The position numbers and the translations under genes were made by a program. From assembly GCF_028289625.1 (NCBI RefSeq), contig NZ_JANQOM010000013.1:1-64000 (forward strand): a stretch of DNA of 64,000 bases. The letters are read 5' to 3'. The stretch comes from Winogradskyella sp. GTDB taxonomy: Bacteria; Bacteroidota; Bacteroidia; Flavobacteriales; Flavobacteriaceae. Shown one piece after another: positions 26,752 to 36,042 of the stretch (position 1 is its first letter; every line of letters begins with the position of its first letter). Under the pieces are notes generated by a model. That model ran no database searches. It was given only the letters and a program-made list of their open reading frames with translations, and was not told the DNA's origin.

Positions 26752-27852
26752 TTAGTTGAGTAAATCGGAATACACTTTCGTTATTTGATTAAATATATTT
26801 TGTGCCGAAAAATCTTTTATATCATTAAGATTATTTTCGCTTATTGTTATTAATTGATCTTTATTTTCATAGCAATGCATAATTGCATCTACAATTTCAT
26901 TTACCTTGCCAGGACTAACCAGAAATCCATTTCTTGGCACTGATATAACATCTGGGACTCCTGAAATATTAGTAGATATAATCGGCAAGCCAAATGTCAT
27001 TGCCTCTAAAATGGATATTGGCATACCTTCCTTATATGAGGGTAAAATAAAAACATCGGACTTCTTGTAAAGATTGTCCTTACTTTCTCCAGCTACCCAA
27101 CCAACGTAATCAATAGTGTTAGATAATTTTTCTTTATCAATAAAGTCCAAAATAAACGATTCTAACTCACCTTTTCCTGCAATTAGTAATTTAATTTTTG
27201 AATATCCTTTATTTCTCAGTTGCTTCATTGTCTCTAATAAATCTCTTATACCCTTTGATTCAATTAAGAAACCAACAAAAGCCAGTACAAATGTACCATT
27301 ATCTTCACGAAAAGCATTATCATTCTGAAATTCACTTTTCAAATCAATTGGGTTTGCTATCCTAACAATATGATTAAAGCTGTACTCTTGTTTTAGTTTA
27401 ATTTCCCAATCTGTGCATAAGACAACTATTTTATCGACCCTAGAGAATATAAAATTGATGTACTTCTTGAGTTTATTATTGTTGGTTAGAAAAAAAACAT
27501 AAAAATCACTTGAATGTAAATGGAGTATAATTTTCCTTCTCATTAGCTTACCCAACATGACAAATATAGACTTGCGAAAAAAACTAATCTTAGCAGACGA
27601 ATGGATATGGAGTATTTTAACATTTTTAAATAATAAGAAATACAAAAACCGAAATATGGCCGAGATTAAGATTAGAAATTCAAAAAGCCTAGATTTATCT
27701 TTATAGTAGTTTGTTTTTAATAAAAACAACTTAAATGGATAAGTATTGGATTGATACGCCTTATAATGCGACTTAATAACACTAGCTATACCACCGTTGC
27801 TGGTTAAGTCTGCGCCAATTATTAGTATATTTTCACTAGCTTTCTGCACCAC
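26752..27852 (-). CDS. GT4-family glycosyltransferase
   Basis: Retaining GT-B glycosyltransferase that adds one sugar to the lipid-linked repeat unit at the inner face of the cytoplasmic membrane. The 366-residue protein has the N-terminal acceptor domain start ILIIGADLTSNGGIASVIKSH and the C-terminal donor-site motif SYKEGMPISILEAMTFG with the EX7E glutamates, followed by GVPDVI. Donor and acceptor sugars cannot be told. Part of the minus-strand operon, abutting genes on both sides. Confidence 0.9.
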   Translation of the reverse strand: MVQKASENILIIGADLTSNGGIASVIKSHYKAYQSNTYPFKLFLLKTNYYKDKSRLFEFLILISAIFRFLYFLLFKNVKILHIHSSAKISFFRKSIFVMLGKLMRRKIILHLHSSDFYVFFLTNNNKLKKYINFIFSRVDKIVVLCTDWEIKLKQEYSFNHIVRIANPIDLKSEFQNDNAFREDNGTFVLAFVGFLIESKGIRDLLETMKQLRNKGYSKIKLLIAGKGELESFILDFIDKEKLSNTIDYVGWVAGESKDNLYKKSDVFILPSYKEGMPISILEAMTFGLPIISTNISGVPDVISVPRNGFLVSPGKVNEIVDAIMHCYENKDQLITISENNLNDIKDFSAQNIFNQITKVYSDLLN

Positions 27853-27856
27853 TTCA

Positions 27857-28687
27857 TTATTTTTTTAAAGTTTTATGAATAACTTTCTGCAAAACATTAT
27901 CCGTCAAGAATCTGCTAGAGCGAATTATATGATACCTAAATCTATTAAAACGATAATTCTCGTTCTTTAATTTAAAAGATTTTGTACTTAGTTCTATATC
28001 GCCTCTATAATTACTTTTATACTTTGGATAAAGTTCATCACAAACATATTTATAAAGCTCAATATCTAAGCTATTGTTTTTTAAAATCGATTTTTTAATA
28101 TTTTCATTAAGTTCATTATACTTTATTTTCTTTTCTTTTTTGGAATCATTTTTATGCTCATAGTTTAAAGCGATGTTGTCTCCAAAGACAAATTGCTCTA
28201 ACATTACTAAAGATTCATCGAACTCTTCAAACAGACCAACAAAAGAAAAATTTTCTCTTAACCTAAATTTAGCTAACTCTAAGTCAGCACCATTAGCCAA
28301 ACGTTGAGTCATGTAATTATCAAATCTTCTATCATTAGTGAAATCTTCAATAGACCAATTTCTTCTTTTTTTGTTGACATGATGATTATATTGCGACAGA
28401 TATCTAGTTATTGGATTTCTTAAGAAAGTGAAATATTTTATGTCTTTATTCACAACCTCTTCGTATCTAGCGTAAGTTCTGGTTGTATGCCCTCCTATTC
28501 CACATAAAATAGGGTAAAATATCTTCAACCATTTTAATTCAGATTTATTTAAAAAATTACCTTCTTCATTTGACCAGTAATACCATGGCTTTAATATTAA
28601 ATATCCAGGTAAATTATACTTGATTGAGTGATGCAATGTTGTTCCTGCGCATTTCTCAATATGCACAAAGCAGAAAAAGTCTTTCAT
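27857..28687 (-). CDS. Sulfotransferase (sulfotransferase family 2-like)
   Basis: PAPS-dependent sulfotransferase, probably modifying the polysaccharide. The 276-residue protein starts directly with the 5'-phosphosulfate-binding loop in FCFVHIEKCAGTTLHHSI and has a 3'-phosphate-binding segment FLRNPITRYLSQYNHH with Arg and Ser. The rest is Lys/Asn-rich and diverged. There is no signal peptide or membrane helix. A second sulfotransferase gene lies 3 bases upstream; two enzymes suggest sulfation at two positions or on two sugars. Sulfated glycans are common in marine bacteria. Confidence 0.85.
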   Translation of the reverse strand: MKDFFCFVHIEKCAGTTLHHSIKYNLPGYLILKPWYYWSNEEGNFLNKSELKWLKIFYPILCGIGGHTTRTYARYEEVVNKDIKYFTFLRNPITRYLSQYNHHVNKKRRNWSIEDFTNDRRFDNYMTQRLANGADLELAKFRLRENFSFVGLFEEFDESLVMLEQFVFGDNIALNYEHKNDSKKEKKIKYNELNENIKKSILKNNSLDIELYKYVCDELYPKYKSNYRGDIELSTKSFKLKNENYRFNRFRYHIIRSSRFLTDNVLQKVIHKTLKK

Positions 28688-28690
28688 AAA

Positions 28691-29578
28691 TTAAATCTTA
28701 TTTCTAAAATTCCAAAATTTCACCAAATCTCTTCCGACTACATCTGATAATGCTTCGACTCGCGGAAGGAACTTTTCCTTTAATGACTTAATTGTATCTT
28801 TCTCGATTGTAGTATTTATCTTTTTTTCTCCAATATTTTTTTGCTCTAAGGTTTTCCCAAGTTTTTTTCTATATCTCAATGGCAATAGCGGTTTTAAAAC
28901 CTTGGTTAGTCCAGATTTCCTAATAATGAAATTGATAGTTTTTGACCGAGGTTGAGCACTCGCGTTGAGGTGCACAAAACTAAATTGAAAGTCATCGTCT
29001 ATACCTAAAAACTGGCACACCTGCTGCATTACTTCTTGCTGCATGCGGGTATCAATTAATTCTTCAAACAATACAAAATGACAATTCTTCTTACCAAATT
29101 TTTTTAAAAAAGATTGTACCTGTCGAGCATAATAACCATGCTGCACATAGGTATTGTTAGACTGTTGCACAAAAGTTGTTAGCTCTCCATTTAATTCTGC
29201 ATTTATGGCTTGTTCAAATGTTTTTTCTTCTCGCAATGTTCTCTTAAAGTAATTATAAGCAGACACTGCTCTGTTTACAGGATTCCTAAGGCACACAATA
29301 ATGCGAATATCGTTGTTATATTTATAAATTCTTTGGCTTGCTGTTTGGTGAAAATACATATAGTTAACAGCGCCATGCAGTTTTATAGGTGTTTCCTTTT
29401 TGTAAAATGACTCCAAGTGCTTTATACCCTTCTTAAAGAAATTTTCGTTTGTAAAGAAATGATAATCTTTAATTTCTTCTGGAGCAAGAACTTCTGGATG
29501 TTGTCCCAACCAATCGTATAGGCTTGTTGTACCTGCCTTTTGTGCTCCAACTAAAAATGTGTTAATCGTTTGTACCAT
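28691..29578 (-). CDS. Sulfotransferase (heparan N-sulfotransferase-like domain)
   Basis: The 295-residue protein carries the PAPS loop VGAQKAGTTSLYDWL at residues 11-25, the 3'-phosphate motif CLRNPVNRAVSAYNYFKR with the expected Arg and Ser, and a C-terminal Lys-rich segment. It resembles the Sulfotransfer_1 domain of glycan sulfotransferases and differs clearly from its neighbour at 27857, so the pair is not a recent duplication. Its start overlaps the end of the polymerase gene by 17 bases, which shows translational coupling in the same operon. Confidence 0.88.
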   Translation of the reverse strand: MVQTINTFLVGAQKAGTTSLYDWLGQHPEVLAPEEIKDYHFFTNENFFKKGIKHLESFYKKETPIKLHGAVNYMYFHQTASQRIYKYNNDIRIIVCLRNPVNRAVSAYNYFKRTLREEKTFEQAINAELNGELTTFVQQSNNTYVQHGYYARQVQSFLKKFGKKNCHFVLFEELIDTRMQQEVMQQVCQFLGIDDDFQFSFVHLNASAQPRSKTINFIIRKSGLTKVLKPLLPLRYRKKLGKTLEQKNIGEKKINTTIEKDTIKSLKEKFLPRVEALSDVVGRDLVKFWNFRNKI

Positions 29579-30803
29579 CTAGATCACCCATCTGTTTTTC
29601 TAAATATTTTTGATGCTGAATATGTTGATTTTGTTTAAAATTGATCAACTTTAAACATGTTATACCTAGTATATATCCTATTGAAATACTCAAAACAATA
29701 TTATCTGTTCTATTTGTACCTGAAAAAAAACCTCTACCTACAAAAACAAAAAAACAAAAAAACAATAACGTATATAGGTATTTGTCATATTGCTTAATTC
29801 TTTTAATATTTTTATAAAACTTAAACAGCATCATAGACCATAAAAAGAAACCTAGTAAACCAAAATCTATCAAATACTCAATAAAATCATTATGTGCGAT
29901 ATGGCCTTCAATTTTAGGGGATGCATAAAACCCAAAGCCAAAGATTTGGTTTAGTAAAGAACCATCTATCCAGAAATATATCAATGTTGACCATATTAAA
30001 TCTCTCCCTGAACCTATTGTACCTCTTTTTTCATCTTCTATGTTAAGAAACCTGTGAGACAAACTATCATAAGCATTCTCTGAAAAATAGAAACCGGCGA
30101 CCAACAAAATAGCTATAAACAACCAAGCTCTCCAATCGAATTTAAAGTTCTTAAATACACTTTTATAGTTAAGAAATGAGTAAATAATGATTAATAGATA
30201 TATTATCACAGCACCTCTTTTTCCAGACATAAGAGTTAGTATAAGGGCTATACCAAAAACCCAAAAATTATACTTCTGAAAACGATGCATTAATAATGGC
30301 AATAGCATTAAAAATATATATCCTGCTGATGTATTAATCACTTCTACTCCTCTCGAATCTAAAGGGTTAATTATAGCTAAAACAACTTCCAAGCACCCAT
30401 TCAATATTAATGCAAACAAAAGCAGATTTAACGCCTTTCCTTTGAGATGAAAGTTAATCGTCGCATTATAAAAAAAGAACATTGAAGCAATTATATAGAC
30501 TAAAATAATTACGGACCTTAAATTTACATTTGCATATTCTGAAGGGAACTCAATTAAACTCAACAAAAAATATAACACTCCTAATACAACAAAAACCAGC
30601 CAAAGTCGAGAAAAACTAAATACTTTAATAAGAGTTAATCTTCTCCCAAAATAATAGTTATTATAAACTAGCATCCCTACTAAAGAAGCTCCTGCTATCA
30701 TTTGAACAATAGGTCTTGATCCTTCAGACTCACCCCTTACGAGGATGTCTGCTCCGAGATAGAGCAGCATAAGAATTAGAATGATATAAAATAACTGTTT
30801 CAT
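29562..30803 (-). CDS. Wzy-like O-antigen/polysaccharide polymerase
   Basis: Polytopic inner membrane protein of 413 residues with about eleven hydrophobic segments, one large periplasmic loop, and the sequence GSGRDLIWSTLIYFWIDGS in that loop, similar to the O-antigen ligase/polymerase (Wzy_C) motif region. It is the only polymerase candidate in the locus and lies between a sulfotransferase gene and a putative sialyltransferase-like gene, so it most likely polymerises the repeat unit. Ligase activity cannot be excluded from sequence. Confidence 0.82.
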   Translation of the reverse strand: MKQLFYIILILMLLYLGADILVRGESEGSRPIVQMIAGASLVGMLVYNNYYFGRRLTLIKVFSFSRLWLVFVVLGVLYFLLSLIEFPSEYANVNLRSVIILVYIIASMFFFYNATINFHLKGKALNLLLFALILNGCLEVVLAIINPLDSRGVEVINTSAGYIFLMLLPLLMHRFQKYNFWVFGIALILTLMSGKRGAVIIYLLIIIYSFLNYKSVFKNFKFDWRAWLFIAILLVAGFYFSENAYDSLSHRFLNIEDEKRGTIGSGRDLIWSTLIYFWIDGSLLNQIFGFGFYASPKIEGHIAHNDFIEYLIDFGLLGFFLWSMMLFKFYKNIKRIKQYDKYLYTLLFFCFFVFVGRGFFSGTNRTDNIVLSISIGYILGITCLKLINFKQNQHIQHQKYLEKQMGDLDGTND

Positions 30804-30806
30804 TAA

Positions 30807-31820
30807 CTATATGTAGGGCAAATCATTAATATTGATTACTTCTACCCCATTTAATTTATAAAAATCATACACCTCTTCTATTCTATTCCAATTTGCCTTA
30901 CCTCTCCAATTCTGATTAATTTTTATAGATACAAACTTAGTTTTAAATTTCATTCTATGTAACACATAAAGGGAGGTTGAATAATAACTCATAACATATT
31001 TGGGTCTCTCCTTAGCTCTTAAGTAAAAAATCTCAAAAGGTATAGTATTTTTTATAATTTCAAAACCATAATTATTCTCTAATTTCTCAATTCTATGCAC
31101 AAAATACTTAACTTTAAAACCTCTAGTTTCTCCAAATACTTTAAAGGCATCAAAAATAATATCATCAGCTTCTTTTATTATAAATTGTTTTTCTAATAAA
31201 GGGGTACCAAGCACCCATATTTCGTCTATAAGGTTTGAATGATTATCTTGATACTTTCGTTTGATATATTCAAAATCATTAATCAATAATTCGTCTGTAA
31301 GACTCGGCGAAATATTAAAACAAGAAAAAAAACGAATGCTTACAGGTAAAGGTTTTCTAGATTTTAGAAATAGATACTCTAACAATCCTTTTTGACTTAA
31401 GATTTTAGAGTGACTTGTTCTATACTCATTTTTGTTTCTAAGTTTTAGAATATCTATAGCCGCCGCACCATCATCTACTACCACTGGCATTATGTCTTTT
31501 AATGAGCTTTTTATAACAAACTTAGCCCAATGATTATCTAAATTTCCTACTATAGGAATACATCGATTAAATTGCTGTAGTAATTTTTTCGTTTTTAAAA
31601 AACGTATTAAGTAATTACGCTTGCCTATCATTGGTATATAAACATTTTCAAAATGCTTTATCTCTTCAAATTCATTTAAGATTTGATTTACTGCTATCTT
31701 TCTTTCAGAAAGCAAAACTACATTGCAATTGTTATATCTTATTTGTTTTTTATGCAAATACTCTAAAGCATTGATAAATTGAAAAGGACTTAATATTAGA
31801 AGAACATACTTTTGGCTCAT
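30807..31820 (-). CDS. Putative glycosyltransferase, sialyltransferase-like (GT52/polysialyltransferase type)
   Basis: No strong family match from memory. The 337-residue soluble protein opens with a Rossmann-like segment (YVLLILSPFQFINALEYLH) and has VVDDGAAAIDIL near residue 115. Bacterial GT52 and capsule polysialyltransferases share this layout, with an opening strand-loop and a D-D-G segment before the nucleotide site. The locus makes a CMP-activated nonulosonic acid (LegF, 33194) and needs a transferase for it; no other gene is an obvious candidate. The call is an inference from position and weak pattern likeness. An ordinary GT-B enzyme is the alternative. Confidence 0.5.
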   Translation of the reverse strand: MSQKYVLLILSPFQFINALEYLHKKQIRYNNCNVVLLSERKIAVNQILNEFEEIKHFENVYIPMIGKRNYLIRFLKTKKLLQQFNRCIPIVGNLDNHWAKFVIKSSLKDIMPVVVDDGAAAIDILKLRNKNEYRTSHSKILSQKGLLEYLFLKSRKPLPVSIRFFSCFNISPSLTDELLINDFEYIKRKYQDNHSNLIDEIWVLGTPLLEKQFIIKEADDIIFDAFKVFGETRGFKVKYFVHRIEKLENNYGFEIIKNTIPFEIFYLRAKERPKYVMSYYSTSLYVLHRMKFKTKFVSIKINQNWRGKANWNRIEEVYDFYKLNGVEVININDLPYI

Positions 31821-31823
31821 AGT

Positions 31824-33083
31824 TTATTCTCTTTTCGCTTTTTTGAGAAACACACAATAATTAAACATATTAATTAATTCGGTCAGCGCTGCTCCTAAAG
31901 ATACACCTAGCAATAAATCGTCGAAAAATATCACAAAAATATAAGAGCAAATTACTATACTCAACAATCGAAACGAGATAAGGAACTTAAAGTATTTAAA
32001 CGCTTTCAAACTATTTAAGGCAACATGAAAGACCATATTAACACTATAAAATACGCCCGAAAACACCATAATTTGTGCCGCTAAAACACCATCTTGATAT
32101 TTCGGAAAAACATAAGGAATAGCGTAAGGAATGATAAAAACAAGTACTAACCCAATACCCAACATTACTACAAAAAGATATTTAACAGTCTTTAAGGCCA
32201 TTTTAAACACGGTATTTTTATCGCCATGCTGACCGAACTTAAAGGCCATTTTAGGAAATAAATATCTATTTAAAAATTTTGGTATGGCCAAAACTGCATT
32301 ATTGACATTTCCCGCAGGGGCAAATAGTCCAACGAGTAACGGACTCCCAAAGACAACCAGAATCAATCTTGGCAATGAACGCGAAATAACTCCGATATAA
32401 TTCCAAAAAAAGATAGGGAATCCAACATTTAATAAATCAATAAAATTGCTTTTATTAAACTCGTATTTTACTTTATAAGGCCTATAGATTCTGAAAAGGA
32501 GAACAAAGGCGGTATTAATTAAAAACTGATAAACGATATAACCCCAGATGCCATAAAAGTAAATTAAGGGTATAAATAAAATATATAACCCACTAATTAC
32601 CAATTGTATATATGTTAGTTTCTTAAACTCATTTGATGTTCTGTAAGTTGCCCCAAGAAAAGTTCTTAGAATATTAAAAAAGGCTATAGATCCAGCAAAC
32701 ATTAACATAAAAGCGCCTTCTTTTCTCAAAACCTCTAACTTAAATAGTAATAAAGTCAATAATGTTAAGACTATATACAACCAGAGAACAAGCTTACTTA
32801 TAAATGCTCCTGCAGTTTTTAATTTTGCTATAGCGATATCTACGTGTTCTTTACCCAACCAGTATGGCAACTCTCTATTAATACCTTGTGAAATACCTAA
32901 TGTGAGTAACTGAACATAACCTATAAAGACCGTAAAGCTTTGCCAACGGCCTATATCCTCTGGACTAATCCAACTTAGTACTATGAAACCGGTAATAAGC
33001 GAGGCAAAAGTCATTACAAGTCCAGAGGCCACATATTTGCTAGCAGTAGAATAACCTTTTATGTTAGATAATTTTTTTTTCAA
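31824..33083 (-). CDS. Polysaccharide flippase (Wzx-like)
   Basis: A 419-residue polytopic membrane protein with about twelve to fourteen hydrophobic helices, of the MATE/MVF superfamily, expected to flip the undecaprenol-linked repeat unit to the periplasmic side. The N-terminus (YVASGLVMTFASLITGFIVL, then SWISPEDIGRWQSF) is typical of this family. It is the only intact flippase in the locus; a broken second one lies at 40783-41051. A 110-base gap separates it from the legF gene upstream, with an 8-bp inverted repeat TAGAATTT/AAATTCTA at 33093-33112. Confidence 0.88.
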   Translation of the reverse strand: MKKKLSNIKGYSTASKYVASGLVMTFASLITGFIVLSWISPEDIGRWQSFTVFIGYVQLLTLGISQGINRELPYWLGKEHVDIAIAKLKTAGAFISKLVLWLYIVLTLLTLLLFKLEVLRKEGAFMLMFAGSIAFFNILRTFLGATYRTSNEFKKLTYIQLVISGLYILFIPLIYFYGIWGYIVYQFLINTAFVLLFRIYRPYKVKYEFNKSNFIDLLNVGFPIFFWNYIGVISRSLPRLILVVFGSPLLVGLFAPAGNVNNAVLAIPKFLNRYLFPKMAFKFGQHGDKNTVFKMALKTVKYLFVVMLGIGLVLVFIIPYAIPYVFPKYQDGVLAAQIMVFSGVFYSVNMVFHVALNSLKAFKYFKFLISFRLLSIVICSYIFVIFFDDLLLGVSLGAALTELINMFNYCVFLKKAKRE

Positions 33084-33193
33084 TTTAAAAGGTAGAATTT
33101 TATCAAATTCTAATTGTGAAAGACTTGCTCATTATATAGCTGCAAGATATTAAAAGCCTTTTTCAACGGAATATGAAACTATTAAGTGCTGAT

Positions 33194-33898
33194 TTACTTA
33201 CCATATTTATAATGAGCGTCTGTTTTTACAATTTCTTCGGCTACATTCCAGTCGAGAAATGTATCAATATCATGAGAAGAAATCTCATCCATTTCATATT
33301 TCATAACATTATTAAATTCATTAATACTTTTAACCCTTATGGATTCTGGGTTAATAATGTAAATTGCTCCATTAATCTCCCACACTTTTGGTACATCTTG
33401 TCGTCTTATGGCATCACTTTCCTTGGATTTATTCAATAATCCATTTTCATCCTCTTCATAAAGAACATAATATGGATTCGTCTTAGTTTCTTTAACCGAC
33501 ACCACCATATCAAGATTATCATTATAAATCCCTAAAGCCTCTCTTATATGAAGACCATTCCTAAAAGGCGATGTTGGTTGTAATAAGATAATTACGTCTG
33601 GCTGTTTTTCATTTTTTGAGATAAAGTAATCTAAGGCATGTAAAAGAACATCTCTTGAACTTGCTGTATCAGTAGCTAGACGTTTTGGTCTAATGAAAGG
33701 CACTAGAAGACCTATCTGCTCTGCCACTTCCTTTATTTCATTAGAGTCAGTACTCACATAAATATATTCATCTTTAAAAACGGATCTCGCAGCTTCTATT
33801 GTATAATTAATCAGAGGCTTCCCATTTAACATTTTAATGTTTTTACCTGGTACACCTTTAGATCCTCCTCTCGCTGGTATAACAACTAACGATAACAA
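33194..33898 (-). CDS. legF: CMP-nonulosonic acid cytidylyltransferase (LegF/NeuA family)
   Basis: Activates a nine-carbon sialic-acid-like sugar with CTP to give the CMP-sugar donor. The 234-residue protein has the N-terminal CTP-binding motif IPARGGSKGVPGKNIKML and the LLQPTSPFRNGLHIREAL segment typical of NeuA, PseF and LegF. It ends the row of nonulosonic acid genes (legB, legC, formyltransferase, legI, legG, PtmE-like, legF). The legionaminic assignment rests on the neighbouring genes, in particular the PtmE-like and LegB-like proteins; pseudaminic or sialic acid is less likely. Confidence 0.88.
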   Translation of the reverse strand: MLSLVVIPARGGSKGVPGKNIKMLNGKPLINYTIEAARSVFKDEYIYVSTDSNEIKEVAEQIGLLVPFIRPKRLATDTASSRDVLLHALDYFISKNEKQPDVIILLQPTSPFRNGLHIREALGIYNDNLDMVVSVKETKTNPYYVLYEEDENGLLNKSKESDAIRRQDVPKVWEINGAIYIINPESIRVKSINEFNNVMKYEMDEISSHDIDTFLDWNVAEEIVKTDAHYKYGK

Positions 33899-33899
33899 A

Positions 33900-34946
33900 C
33901 TAGAATTTTATAATATTAATATCTGATTGCGCTTTTTCAAAATCTTCATGTTTACCAACATCTAACCAATAGCCAATTAATGGAAAGGAAATTACTTTTT
34001 TATTTTCCTCTATTAATTTTTCCATTAAATCAGTAGCATTAAAATGTGCCTCTTTAGGAATGTAATCCAATACAGACCTTTTCATCAAATAGATTCCGCC
34101 ATTAGAATAGTAGGTATATGTTGGTTTTTCCTTAAAATCAATAACATGCTTATTGGTAGTCTCTAAAACTGCGTAAGGTATGCTAACATTATATGGAATC
34201 GTTACCACTGATAAATCGGCGTCTTGATTTATGAAATCCAGATAAAACTCCTCATAGTCTAGATTTGTTAGTATATCCGAATTGGAAACCAAAATATGAT
34301 GATGCTTGAAATCTTTAATTTTTGCAACCGAACCGATGGTCCCCAAAGGTTTTTTTTCCCAAATGTAATTGATGGAACAATTTCTTTCTTTACCATTGCC
34401 AAAATAATCCTCTATTTGTTCCCCCAAATACCTAATAGAAAACCAAAAATCATCTATACCATAAAGAGATAACCTGTCCAAATTATGTTCCATGATAGAT
34501 TTGTCACCAACTTTAAGAAGGGGTTTAGGAGTCGTATCGGTAAGAGGTCGCAATCTTTGTCCTCTGCCACCAGCCATAATTACAGCATCGATTGGTAGAT
34601 AAGAGCGCATGTACCTAAAATTGACCACATTTATAATTTTGTTGTCTTCATCTAATACAGGTATTATTTTAAAATTGCGATTTCTATAATCTATTATTTG
34701 ATGAACATCTCGCTCCCCTTTTCTAATAAATTTGGGGTTTTCTTGAATAATATTTTCAACGGATTCATCTATGCTAACACCTCTAAGGAGCCCTCTGCGT
34801 ACATCACCATCTGTTAAAGAACCTATAAGTCTATCTTCATCATCTACAACAAAAACTATAGCATCTCTTGCTAATACGTCTAATTTAGCAAGTGTTTCAA
34901 GTATTGAAGTTTTATAAGGTATTAGATGTGCTCTATAGTTTATCAT
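33900..34946 (-). CDS. CBS-pair nucleotidyltransferase (PtmE-like)
   Basis: The 348-residue protein has two CBS domains (about residues 5-115) fused to a sugar-phosphate nucleotidyltransferase with AGGRGQRLRPLTDTTPKPL starting near residue 124. In Campylobacter jejuni the protein of this architecture, PtmE, makes GDP-glucosamine for legionaminic acid synthesis. That suggests this pathway may run on GDP-linked rather than UDP-linked amino sugar; this is inference. Its start overlaps the stop region of legG by 14 bases. PtmF/PtmA/PgmL partners are not in the window. Confidence 0.83.
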   Translation of the reverse strand: MINYRAHLIPYKTSILETLAKLDVLARDAIVFVVDDEDRLIGSLTDGDVRRGLLRGVSIDESVENIIQENPKFIRKGERDVHQIIDYRNRNFKIIPVLDEDNKIINVVNFRYMRSYLPIDAVIMAGGRGQRLRPLTDTTPKPLLKVGDKSIMEHNLDRLSLYGIDDFWFSIRYLGEQIEDYFGNGKERNCSINYIWEKKPLGTIGSVAKIKDFKHHHILVSNSDILTNLDYEEFYLDFINQDADLSVVTIPYNVSIPYAVLETTNKHVIDFKEKPTYTYYSNGGIYLMKRSVLDYIPKEAHFNATDLMEKLIEENKKVISFPLIGYWLDVGKHEDFEKAQSDINIIKF

Positions 34947-36042
34947 ACATTTTTATCGTTTCGATAATAGTATCTACTGTTTTTTCTTTAAAGTAAATAT
35001 TCTCTCCTGTAAAAATAGGCAACTTTATAACGGTGTCAACCATATTTGTAATGTTTGTTGCTTTAAAATCTACATTAAAGGTATTTTTACTCTGCGCTCT
35101 TCCTTTTTGTCTAGAACCCACGTTTACCACATGTTTTCCAAATGAGGCAGCTTCAATAATTCCGCTAGATGTATTACCAATTAATAACTTAGAATAGTGC
35201 ATTGCAGAAAAATAGTTGCCTTTCCCAAAATTTTCGACTAAAACGACATTATCTGAACACTTATCCTTAAGTAAATGTATTTGAGTTCTATACAGACTTC
35301 CTAATGTATCAGCATTAGGCATAGTAATTACCAAATTTATTCTAGCTGATAATATTTCTAAAGCCATGCGCATTTGTTGTGCGTAATCTTTATTAAGATC
35401 AATGGCCACGGTTTCAGGGTGAAAAGTAATAAGAGCATAAGGCTCATTTTTAATCTGAAATGCTTTTAAAAACTCTTCTCTGTTAATAGGTTTGTAATCT
35501 TTTATACCTTCAAGGCTCAAAGCGCCAACCGAATATACATACTTCATATTTTCCGTTAATCTTTGGACTTTACGCTTATAATCATCAGTGGCAGTAAAAT
35601 GTAATTTTGAAGCCAAAGTAATCTGATGTCTATAGACATTATCGATAGCCCCAAGTGTGGTTTCTCCCCCGTGAATATGAGCTAAAGGAACCCCATAAGG
35701 AATACTTGACTGAACCGCAGCACTCATTTCAAAACGATCGCCAAGACAAAAAACCAAATTGAAGTTATGATTTTTCCAAAATTCTGAAAACTTGACTGCA
35801 GTATTCCCATAAGATTTTGAAATACCATACTGACTATCATCTTTTTCTAGCGATGATATCCTATGTATAGTTTTAAAACCCTCTTTCTTAATATCGGTTA
35901 AAGTGTAACCATGTATTGAAGACAAATGTGTACCAAAAGCAATAATCTCTAATTGAAAAAATGGGTCTGATTTTAACTTTTTAAGCAAGGGAAGGTATAT
36001 ACCATAATCCGATCTAGAGCTTGTTAAAATGCCTATTTTCAT
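34933..36042 (-). CDS. legG: Hydrolysing NDP-sugar 2-epimerase (LegG/NeuC type)
   Basis: Releases NDP and inverts C2 of a 2,4-diamino sugar nucleotide to give the free manno-configured sugar used by the synthase. Start chosen at ATG 36042 because it forms an ATGA overlap with the legI stop codon; a GTG/ATG frame extends 15 bases further up. The 369-residue GT-B-fold protein has KIGILTSSRSDYGIY at the N-terminus, LAHIHGGETTLGAID with the active-site region and IGNTSSGIIEAASFG near the C-terminus, as in NeuC, PseG-unlike and LegG proteins. Confidence 0.9.
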   Translation of the reverse strand: MKIGILTSSRSDYGIYLPLLKKLKSDPFFQLEIIAFGTHLSSIHGYTLTDIKKEGFKTIHRISSLEKDDSQYGISKSYGNTAVKFSEFWKNHNFNLVFCLGDRFEMSAAVQSSIPYGVPLAHIHGGETTLGAIDNVYRHQITLASKLHFTATDDYKRKVQRLTENMKYVYSVGALSLEGIKDYKPINREEFLKAFQIKNEPYALITFHPETVAIDLNKDYAQQMRMALEILSARINLVITMPNADTLGSLYRTQIHLLKDKCSDNVVLVENFGKGNYFSAMHYSKLLIGNTSSGIIEAASFGKHVVNVGSRQKGRAQSKNTFNVDFKATNITNMVDTVIKLPIFTGENIYFKEKTVDTIIETIKMYDKL

